DNA of 64,000 nucleotides. Source: Cordylochernes scorpioides (taxonomy: Eukaryota > Arthropoda > Arachnida > Pseudoscorpiones > Chernetidae). A model generated the notes under the pieces. It saw nothing but the letters and a program-made list of their open reading frames with translations, had not been told where the DNA came from and did no database searches. The DNA lies in NCBI GenBank assembly GCA_030710605.1, contig CP092877.1:40346406-40410405 (forward strand), given 5' to 3'. Position numbers and translations under genes: made by a program. Shown here piece by piece: positions 55,806-64,000 of the stretch (its first letter is position 1; each line of letters opens with the position of its first letter).

Positions 55806-56691
55806 TTCTAAATATAATGACCTATATGTCATTAAAATGGTTGATATGTTATTTTGTTTGAATAGGTAAGATTAAAATTCGGGTAAAAAAATGTCTTTTA
55901 ATTTTGGTTTTGCAAGCTTCTGAACAAATTTTCTGCTCTTCAACAGGTAAATACTTATACGTACAATATTAAAATGATCTTTTTTTTATTGTACGCAAAA
56001 GTATTGGGTTGTAAAAAAAGTTCGTTCGGTTTTTGTATCCCTTTGTTTCATAACGGTTTTTGTTGTTATACGGTAAAGTGTTTATATTCTTTAAATAGTA
56101 CTTGTTCTCCTCTACAAATCAGTATTATTATTTTTTAAAAAACGTAATTTTTTGTTCTCTCTTCCCTTTGAAGAGTATAAAATTTGCTCAAAAGCTTGCA
56201 AACCCGCTATTAAAAGAAACTCTCTATCTGAATTTTATTCTTCCCGTTTCAAATAATTTTTGGATAACTATTGCTCATATATTATTTTGTGCTTAATCTA
56301 ATGGCTAGATTATATGCTATATATATTACAAGTTGTTCAAATTTGTTTTATAAAACATCTATCGATTTTACAGAATCCTTTCCATTCATACAGATTTAAA
56401 GAATTTTGTGTTTTAATGTTAATAAAAGTCATCAATAGATTTCTATTGTATGCTACGGACACTATTTAAAAATACAAAATGTACTTATATAAGTTTTAAA
56501 GAATCGTAATTGTGTTCAACCTTCTAATTTATTCTTAAGGAAAACATTTCAATTATCAGTAAAATAGGTGGAACGACATGGAAAATCTTGTTTAGGGGAA
56601 AATTGAATTGTAAGTGAGAACAAGAAAACCTAAATTGCTATTGTTTAGGCTTCCGATTCCAATTTCCTCTGTATTGTAACGAGGAACGATG

Positions 56692-56699
56692 TATTTATA
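56692..56699 (+). promoter_or_regulatory. TATA box of the second secreted-protein gene
   Basis: TATTTATATGG lies about 45 bases before the ATG at 56739, with a TTCATACT initiator-like motif 30 bases downstream of it. Confidence 0.5.
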
Positions 56700-56738
56700 T
56701 GGCAGTCCATTCTAGTAGCCATTCATACTTAGCTCAAG

Positions 56739-56856
56739 ATGTCGTCTGCATTCATCCTAGCAATCGCCATTTTGTTCTCTGCCTCCGTATCGGGAACACC
56801 GGAATTGGATGAAAAAAGAACATCTGCGATTCATGAAATTCTAACCCAGTCTTGTG
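56739..56856 (+). CDS. First exon of a second secreted-protein gene (paralog)
   Basis: The 118-bp exon encodes 39 residues plus one base and ends at GTAAGA, exactly the length and phase of exon 1 of the gene at 48047. It has a signal peptide (MSSAFILAIAILFSASVSG) and the mature start TPELDEKRTSAIHEI, with Cys as the last complete codon, as in the paralog (TPELDEKKKLAVHGL). The two genes are transcribed divergently, 8.7 kb apart. I found no later exons up to 64000. They may lie beyond the window, since the first intron is already filled with a hairpin element, a LINE-like remnant and a mariner. Otherwise the gene is a relic. Confidence 0.75.
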
Positions 56857-56889
56857 GTAAGATTTATTGTTTTATATTTAAATATATAT

Positions 56890-57235
56890 TCTCCTGACCA
56901 CGAGAACATGTGCTTTTTAGATGGCAGAGAGCCATCTAGTGGAACAGAAATCAACAAAACATTTATTTAGCCTGTTCCCTGATATTTGGCCAACCCATTT
57001 TCTTGACACGTTTCGCGGTGTTGGCGCTCCACGCTAACGAGCGCCAACAGCGCGTTCTTGGATGGCTTTTCTTGATTTATCAAGAAAATGAGTTGGCCAT
57101 ATATCAGGGAACAGGTTAAATAAATGTTTTGTAGATTTCTGTTCCACTATATGCAGCTCTGCGATCTAAAAAACGCATGTGCTCCTGATCAGCATATGCC
57201 TACTTTGTTTTTAATATCAACACCTGATCTTTTTA
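56890..57235. mobile_element. Complete foldback element, family D
   Basis: Two arms of about 150 bp pair across the axis near 57040: AGATGGCAGAGAGCCATCTA, CCTGTTCCCTGATATTTGGC and TTGATAAATCAAGAAAA motifs recur inverted on the right. The centre holds GGCGCTCCACGC/GCGCCAACAGCGC. It lies in the first intron of the paralog. Confidence 0.9.
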
Positions 57236-57939
57236 TTTTTTCTCTTGTTTTTTCATATAGAAATATATGCATTAGTATATAAAGGTTATGTTTCTTTATT
57301 TAGCTAAGACGAGCTTTTGAGCTGATGGCTTATCGATTCAGCGTATGTCTTTATATAGTCTATTATTATTTTTTTATTTATTTAAAACCTACTCAGGGTA
57401 ACAGGAATTTTATGTCTTAAATCCATGGCAATTTTTAAAATTTGGTATTTTAATTTATCTTCCATTATAACAACGGCATGTTTTTATTGTGCTATTTTAT
57501 TAGATGAAATATATTTTATAAAGTAGTATTTTTATTGCAGACATACCACATACACAATTTTATCTATTATTTACTAATATCATAAAGCTTCCTTTAAAGG
57601 CATTTTCTGCTCTATTTAAATATTTGTCTACTAATAAGCCTCTAATTAAAAACAAGCATTTTAGTAGCAAAACACGATCAATTTAAATTTATATTGAAAA
57701 TGGGATTGTGATACCTTAATGTTTTTAAAAATCCTATTTGGTTTAATGTCATAGGTCTTATTTACGATAGGTTTCCAAGCCAAAATTTCATTAGAGATTC
57801 TGGACCTGAACATCTTAATATTAAATCCGGTAGGTATCTTAAACTCAGTATAGACTGTAAATCTCTCTATAAAAATCTAAACTTGATCTATGCTTGAAAA
57901 GAGGTTTAAAAGATCAAAGTGGTAAAATGATGAACTAAC

Positions 57940-58290
57940 ATCTCAATGTTACTAAACGTTGCTATAATGCTGCACATGACTGGTACAGAGCAGGAGGGAC
58001 AAGCACCGGTTCTGTCCTCCCAAGAGAACAACAGTCTTTGATTTCCAGACTTAAGTCTGGTCATCTACGGACAATGACTTTCCAGAATGGTTGCAAGGTT
58101 TTCCCACTATGTACTAGGGGCAATTCTCAACTTGCAACCCCAAAACACATTATTGACTGTATTGACTTATCCGTTGATGAGCTCTACTGTTCCCCGGGAG
58201 ACACCATCAAAAGTCTCAAGCTTTACAAGTTTGACATCCTTGATATGATTGAGTGGAGAAAAGAAAGAAGAAGACTAAACGTTGTTGATT
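57940..58290 (+). pseudogene. RNase H-type retroelement C-terminal remnant
   Basis: The frame RCYNAAHDWYRAGGTSTGS continues through LISRLKSGHLRTMTFQNGC, FPLCTRGNSQLATPKHIID and LKLYKFDILDMIEW. The R-L-x-S-G-H-L-R ... C-T-x(8)-P-x-H-I-x-D-C pattern occurs at the C-terminus of RNase H-carrying non-LTR proteins common in spider genomes. One zinc-ligand Cys reads Gly (CTRG). The upstream RNase H core is not recognisable. Confidence 0.65.
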
Positions 58291-58294
58291 GCTG

Positions 58295-59670
58295 TAAGAG
58301 TTTTTTTTTATCGTTTTTTTTTTTTTTTGTATGTTTTCAATTCTCTTCCGTTATTATTATTTACAACCGCAGATTTGGTCTCACCTTGAAAAATTTAATT
58401 TATTTAACAGCTTATATATACGTTCTACCCGCGTTTTTTCAATCTAATAACTAAATTATTTCGTTATCTCTTCACACCTCTCTCTCTCTTATATGTATTC
58501 ATTTATTTTGCATTTAACCATATATAATCATATATGAACGATATAATAAAGTATTTTCAATATCAATCTTTCTCTCCCCATTGACCTGGGGAATCTTCCA
58601 TGTTAGTATTTGATGGCGTGCTGTAACTTTGGTGACTTGCCATGTTTGCTACAGCCATTTAAGGTACGAAGATCATATATAACGGCCACAATCGCTAACT
58701 AATGATTAAACTGATGGCTGACAATGCCATCTATCGGATAACATATCATCTAAACGTTAATATTTTTATTTACAGAAGTAAATATACACTTTTCTTTAGT
58801 TAATTATAAAAAGGTAGTGGCCCCATATTCTGTAAATTTCCATAAATTAGAAAATAAATCAGTGTTCAGATTATACTTTCTGCGATATATGATGCTCTGC
58901 TGCTATTAACGTTTGGTTTCTCGGTTAATAAAATGGGTCTTCCATTAGAAAAAATATTCTATTTTTCACTAAATAATTATATAATCGTCATATTCGAATT
59001 AAAATATGAGCTCAATATATAATCCTTGCTTCCTTAGTTATGCCTAGAAGCCTATATTTATTCATTTGTCCTCTTAATCGATATATATTTTAATATATTT
59101 TGTCTCCAATTGTATAATAGTTATTATGAATATTTTTATATATACAGAATTTTAGAAAATTATGTAAAATAGAGTATTCGATTATATTTTAACTCGTGTT
59201 CTATTGGCGAATTATTTTACCATGTTTTCTCCTGTAGAAGAGCGTCCGTGCCCGAAAGCTTGAGAATAAAAATGTTTTGAAAAGACACTTTTCCCTGGAG
59301 GCCTGCTATATTTTAGTCAATAATGATACGTAGTGTTTGTTATGTATCTACACCAAGATACCTGATTACCTGTTAACTTGTTGATTGATACCTTCTTCCA
59401 TTGTTTGTGCCATTTTTATTTATTAGACTCTGCGGAAGTCGTAATGTCTATACATTTACTTTTACATTTGCAAGAAAACTTTTCGTACCGTTTAATGTCT
59501 CTCTTTTGTAATTATTCAGTCTAATGTGTAAAAAGGATTCCCATTGAAATCTTAACTAAATATTTGGTTTTAATTTCATAGTAAAATATATCGGAATTTA
59601 CAGATTAATTGAGAAATAACAATCATTAATTTATATTTTTATGTTCTTTATTCCCATTTATCTTCTATCT
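58295..59670. other. AT-rich DNA without recognised genes
   Basis: No exon of the secreted gene and no complete repeat is recognisable. A stretch near 59215-59280 (GAGCGTCCGTGCCCGAAAGC) looks like debris. Confidence 0.35.
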
Positions 59671-59778
59671 TTACAAAACAGGGCGCGAGTAAAAGCGCTC
59701 AACACTAGTCCATATTAGTAAGTTGGACTCCCCGGGTAGTTGGCGTTCTGCGCTCCAGTAACCTGGGTTATAAATATA

Positions 59779-61099
59779 CTACTCTGATCAAAAGGTTTCG
59801 ACACTTTGCTCATAAAAGTTAAAAAAAACTTTATTATTCTACTAAATTCAAATTGTCCCCTTCAAAGTAGTCCCCGTTGGCGGCGATGCACTTCAGCCAC
59901 CTTTATTTCCAGTCGGCAAAACACCTCTGGTAGTCTGTTTTCGAGATGGCCTTCATGGCCTTCTTCGATTCCACTTTGATCTCTTCTATGCTCTGAAATT
60001 TCCTACCCTTTAACTTTTTTTTGAGCTTTCCAAAAAGGAAGAAGTCGCAGGGGCCAAATCGAGCCTGTAGGGGGGTTGGGGGAACACAGGGGTTGAGTGG
60101 TCCTGCAGGAACTTCGAGATTTTGAGGGCTGTGTGCGCCGGCGCGTTATCGTGGTGGAGGATCCACGACTTGCTCCTCCACAGCTCCGGCCGTTTTTGCC
60201 TGATCGCTTCCCTCAATCTCCTCAAAACTCCCAGGTAGGAGTCAGCAGTTCTTGTAGAGCCTTGTTGTTGAAATTCATGATGAACGATGCCCTGGTAGTC
60301 GAAGAACACCGTCAACATGACCTTGACTTTGCTGGGAGCCTTCCTCGCTTTCTTTGGTCTCGGCTCATTTTTGAAGCGCCACTCCGATGCCTGTTGGGTA
60401 GTTTCCGAATCAAAGCCGTAAATCCATGTTTCGTCTCCAGTAATGACCCTCTTCAGCAATTCGGAGTCGTCGGTTGTCGCTTCGAGATTGAGACTGGCCG
60501 TTTCTTTCCGGGCGTTCTTTTGATCAAAAGTCAAATCTTTGGGAACGAGAATGGTGTTGAGTCTTCTCACTCCCAAAATGTCCTTCATAATCGATTGAGT
60601 CGATCCGAATGATATCCCTGCTTCTTCGGCGACCTCCCTGACAGTTATTCGTCGGTCTTCACGCACCAGTTCCAACACCTCGTCCACTTTTTCAGGCGTG
60701 GTTGATGTGGACGGTCTCCCGGAACGCTCGTTGTCGGCGGTCTCTTCCCGACCCTCCTTGAAGCGCTTGTACCACTCGAAAACTCGTCTTCGGCTCATAA
60801 CGGCATCCCCGTAGGCTGTTTGCAACATCCAAAAAATTTTGGCATCCTTGAATCCGTTTTTCACACAGAACTTGATGCAAATTCGTTGATCCTCCATTTC
60901 GGTGGCTAACGAAATCGAAGCACGGACAAAATGGCTTCACTTCGAACTGCCGCTGCTCGCGCTGTTGTGGCGCGTGATTTTTGAAAATTGGCAGGTCTCC
61001 AAGCCAAGGGTGACGCTTGCGTTTGCCACAAACCGGGAGAAAATATATTGAGTTTTCAGGATTTTATGAGCAAAGTATCGAAACTTTTTGATCAGAGTA
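59779..61099 (-). mobile_element. Mariner transposon with both TIRs
   Basis: TIRs of about 38 bp begin CTACTCTGATCAAAAGGTTT on one side and CTACTCTGATCAAAAAGTTT on the other. TA lies on both sides (59777-59778 and 61100-61101). Length 1321 bp, usual for mariner. The uninterrupted repeat copy at 30432 shows a single TA at the site. Confidence 0.95.
59833..60897 (-). pseudogene. Mariner transposase with a frameshift and a stop
   Basis: From ATG 60897 the frame runs 295 residues. There are two helix-turn-helix modules (residues 1-110, including RRVFEWYKRFKEGREE and EVAEEAGISFGSTQSIM), the WVPKDL-like LVPKDL box, GDETWIYGFD (first Asp) and HHDNAPAHTA (second Asp). Near 60050 a base is missing in a C run. 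In the displaced frame the expected DLAPCDFF motif with the third Asp and the C-terminal part continue to a TAA at 59833, but another in-frame TAA replaces a codon after DWK. The YSPD motif also reads YRLD. This copy cannot make a full transposase. Confidence 0.93.
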
Positions 61100-61187
61100 G
61101 TATCTCTTTCTCTCTTCTATCTTTATAACTTCAATTGAAATTTATCGATAAAATTTGTAACAAATTTGTAACAAATTTTATCTTCTA

Positions 61188-61365
61188 TCTGCCAAGGCGT
61201 AGACCAAACCATGGACCACCTCTTCTTCACCTGCCCAACCTTCTAATACCAAGGATTCCTGACAGCCACCTTCCTAGGGATAACCAACCTTATAATCCAG
61301 TATCTCTAGATATTCCTCTAAGAAAGAAATCTACATGGTGCCATCTTATGAATTAGACTTTCACT
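61188..61365 (+). pseudogene. LINE C-terminal fragment
   Basis: The frame VDQTMDHLFFTCPTF followed by a stop, then QGFLTATFLGITNL, resembles the VDHLLF ... LLGLTHL fragment at 30573-30977 on the other strand. It is a second, more decayed copy of that LINE type. Confidence 0.65.
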
Positions 61366-62598
61366 GGCACTGTAAATAAAATAGAAAAGACTTAGGTCAG
61401 AAGGACAACCTGGTTAGTTGGTGACTTCTGTACGCTCAATTATTTATTTTATTTGACATATTGGACACGATATCCCAGCTTGGAATACTTGCGCCTAAAT
61501 ACATTTTAGCAGCTTATATATAATTAATTTTATATACAATTCAATAACAGGACTAAAAACAAAATTCAAACTGAAATTAAATGCTCAAGGAACCTGGGTG
61601 TTAACTGAATAAAAAATAATTCTATCAGTCTTCAAAACAATCCATTTCATTCGACAATGGAATAACAATTGGTATTGAAGCCAAAAGCTCAATTCAAAGT
61701 AGAACACAAATCGAAAATCAATAAAACATTATTAATCATTTTAAAATGTAATGAGATAGATTGGCTCAGCAGAATTCTGATCAGATAATGGATAATTCAC
61801 TCTCTACCTATCAGTAATCAATTATATATAACATAATATATTGTGAGAGAATATTTTAATGGAGAGAGAGAGAGAGAGAGAATACATATTATATTTTATA
61901 ATATCATACGCGTGCTTATATATATATATGTTATATAAAATATTATTTTATTCAAAATTATATATCATAGATTCAAATATTCTGTTAAATCGACCGCCAG
62001 AGGTCACGTTTTGCATATAAAAACTCGTTGTTGTTTTTTTCCCGTTGGCCGGCTCAATTCTTTTGTACATTATGTAAATAATCTTTTGTTTTCCTTGTTC
62101 TACTCGCCTTAAGCCAGACGGTACTTTTACCAAATTATGTTTTTCATATATATTCCTCAGCTCAAATAAAGAAATCTCTAATCAAAACCCTTTTAAATCT
62201 ATTTGTCACGACTGCATTACCATAGCTTAATTCACAAGATAATCAAAAATCAAGCAGAAAATCTCTTTTTTTTTATATATATGATATAAATAAATATATA
62301 TATATATATGGTAATTTTAAACCAACAACCCCATACTGTGTATATAACTTATAATAAGATTGTCATGTTGTATATAGAAACACATCTATAAATAATTATG
62401 CGCATGATTAATCTGTGTCATTGCATCGCCCTATGTAATGTAATTTGTACAAAGTGGATAAATAAATAAAATCTGTAATAGAGTTAAGAGTTGAGCTAGG
62501 GCAGAGATCGAACATATAGTATTGCCAAAACAACAGAGTCTAAAGATGGAAGTCATAAATCAGGTAGATTCACAATTCCCACGACAGGCCACCCACAC
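61365..62598. other. AT-rich DNA with (GA)n at 61861-61881, no gene
   Basis: No coding or RNA signal recognised. A microsatellite and several short TATA runs only. Confidence 0.4.
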
Positions 62599-63139
62599 TG
62601 TCACATGTGGTGGAATGCAGAGACCCCTCTCACACCTGGACAGGTAAAGGCGCCCTTTCTCAAACGCCCCTGTCACATAAGGTCCCCCCGTCTTTTAACC
62701 TATAAATACATCACTTTTACAGGGACTTGACAGTTCAGTACAGTTGAGTTTAGTTCACCCTTAGTGCAAGCCGCGTCGGTCGTATGTTATGTCGATCTCA
62801 TCCAACATGTAGTTAGGAAGAATTCGTCTATCTCCATCTTGCGCTTCTAGCTCAGCTTTTATCTGTTAACGGAACTTTCTTAGTGCAACTGTGTCCTCGT
62901 TTTTTTTTTGTGTATGGATATCCCCAGCTTTCCACTCTGCCTCGACCACGACTGCCTGTATTTTGTGAGAACTTTTAAAGGTCTTCCAAGGTGCAGAGAG
63001 GTACTGGAAAACTCTACATCCTGACTGTTCCTCTTGGTCAACACAGTACAACAAGAGCTACCAGGACTTCAACTTATTTCAGTAGTCGACAGGATATTCT
63101 ATAAGTCGACAAACACCAACTTCAACTTATCTCATTACA
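62599..63139 (+). repeat. Gypsy-type 5' LTR
   Basis: It starts TGTCACATGTGG and ends ATTACA. A TATAAATA box (62701-62708) is followed 31 bp later by TTCAGT (62734-62739), an arthropod initiator, so a transcription start is well defined. The second half matches the inverted fragment at 1-470 and shares the CTGTGTCCTCGTT box with the LTR at 12584. Because the second LTR is outside the window, the boundaries are inferred from TG...CA. Confidence 0.6.
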
Positions 63140-63151
63140 TTAGCCGACAGG

Positions 63152-63600
63152 ATGACCAAAACGAAGGATGACACAACGAAGAGGTAAGAAGACTGTTCAG
63201 ATAAGAAGCGAGAACGAGCAAAGATGGAGGAACAAACCCGCCATTCCAACGAAACGACAAAGCAATCTCTCCCCCCAACAAGAGACGATATTTACAGAAG
63301 AAACGCCGCCCCAACGGACTTCCGCATACCCGCTAACCGATCGCCAACGCCGGGAGCAAGCTGACCGCGCCAACGACAGCCCCGAAATTCCCGCAAGTCA
63401 TGGAAACCAAGCAGCGATGTACCCAAACCCTGTGAGAAGTTCTCCACCTTCGACTTGACATCATCGAGACAATGCTCAAGGCAACAAGCGACAAACAACT
63501 TTCCAGAAGTTACAAGCTTCTACAAGATCTACATGGAGCGACTTCCCCGACAGCAGGACGACCACCAAAGACTAAGTCTCCTGACTGAACTTTCATCCAA
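63152..63600 (+). pseudogene. Start of a Gypsy-type gag, frame disrupted
   Basis: ATG at 63152 follows the AGCCGACAGG motif. The frame MTKTKDDTTKR meets TAA at once, and continues open beyond it (AKMEEQTRHSNETTKQSLPP ...) to a TGA near 63360. An alternative frame, 63168-63458, is open for 96 codons. The products are hydrophilic, rich in Arg, Thr and Pro, as gag N-termini often are, but no domain is recognised. The inverted relative at 1-79 has the same layout (MTSKKDLKTLPKEE). Confidence 0.45.
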
Positions 63601-64000
63601 ATTGTAAGTTTTCAAAAACCTACCTTAACCTTATCCTCAACTTCACAACTTGATTCAACCTAAATTTTGTATTTATATTTTCACTTTAAGCATTTAAAAT
63701 CAATTTTTACCTTTTTTATATCATTTTTTATTCAATTTTTAAAACTTTCACACTATCATTTATCAAATTTACTTTAATTTTTAATCAGATTATAAATTTC
63801 AAGTTATTACTCTTAATTTTACAAAAAAAAAAAAAAAAATTTTCGCCCATCACGCTTTTTTACCATTTTTACTAATCTTACATGTCTTTCTTAAATTTAT
63901 CTAAAATGGTACTATCCAAATCTACAACTTGAAAAAAAAAATTATTATTATTTTTAAAAAAAAAATCTCATTCATCATAATTCTCAACTTATTTTTGTTT
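63601..64000. other. T- and A-rich end of window, no gene
   Basis: Long poly-A/T runs (63823-63840 and 63932-63965). Possibly internal non-coding sequence of the Gypsy-type element. Nothing further can be supported. Confidence 0.4.

Larger units (their letters stand above)
59677..61130 (-). repeat. Repeat C copy split by a mariner element
   Basis: 59677-59778 is the reverse complement of 30445-30545 (GTAGTTGGCGTTCTGCGCTC and CCTGGGTTATAAATA). The sequence after the mariner (TCTCTTTCTCTC) corresponds to the (GA)n run of the uninterrupted copy. Confidence 0.85.

Noticed and set aside
60097-60612. 171-codon plus-strand ORF
   Set aside because: Antisense to the mariner transposase, with no independent motif.

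Overview
This is AT-rich, intron-bearing animal DNA. It is most likely from a chelicerate arthropod, and a spider is my best guess. That is inference. It rests on the style of the Tc1, mariner and RNase H-type element proteins, the arthropod-type BEL/Pao and Gypsy elements, and small genes with GT-AG introns. There is one 100-N assembly gap (22053-22152). Most of the window is transposable-element DNA, much of it nested, with three host loci between.

Layout. 1-13346: a decayed Gypsy-type LTR retrotransposon (RT/RNase H/integrase on +, downstream repeats, polypurine tract and LTR). Its 3' half was hit by a complete but frame-broken BEL/Pao element (3596-9385, 5-bp target duplication, tRNA-Tyr-type primer site) and by a Tc1 element (11061-12424). 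13.7-14.3 kb: a pogo-like MITE containing a short Helitron and a hairpin element. 14643-15582: two internal exons of a DEG/ENaC channel on +. 17.2-22.0 kb: a Helitron complex with two tRNA-Gly(GCC) copies, an endonuclease (EEP) remnant, a tandem duplication and Helitrons inserted in Helitron sequence. 22.2-24.7 kb: a nearly intact hAT transposon on -. 25-31 kb: hairpin repeats and LINE 3' ends. 31.5-32.0 kb: a Pif1-type Helitron helicase remnant on -. 32564-33749: the first two coding exons of a DEG/ENaC gene on -, with a LINE 3' end inserted at the first splice donor. 34.5-37.1 kb: a family of miniature LTR elements (TRIMs), one with apparently identical LTRs, plus a U2 snRNA fragment. 38-43.4 kb: LTR, LINE and Helitron debris. 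43912-48047: a complete five-exon gene for a 153-aa secreted protein on -. 49-56 kb: more TRIM, MITE, LINE ORF1 and SINE copies. 56739-56856: the first exon of a divergently oriented paralog of the secreted gene. 57-61 kb: a hairpin element, an RNase H remnant and a mariner whose empty site is preserved in another repeat copy. 62.6-64 kb: a Gypsy-type LTR and the start of an internal region.

Host genes. The two DEG/ENaC pieces lie on opposite strands on either side of the gap. They are either two convergent paralogs or one gene split by a mis-oriented contig. The secreted gene and its paralog share an identical first-exon length and intron phase and are transcribed away from each other from TATA-containing upstream regions. 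No host operon or pathway can be read from the window.

Limits. All calls are by eye. Repeat boundaries given as approximate are approximate. Many element frames break at homopolymer runs, so some 'pseudogene' calls may partly reflect sequencing indels.
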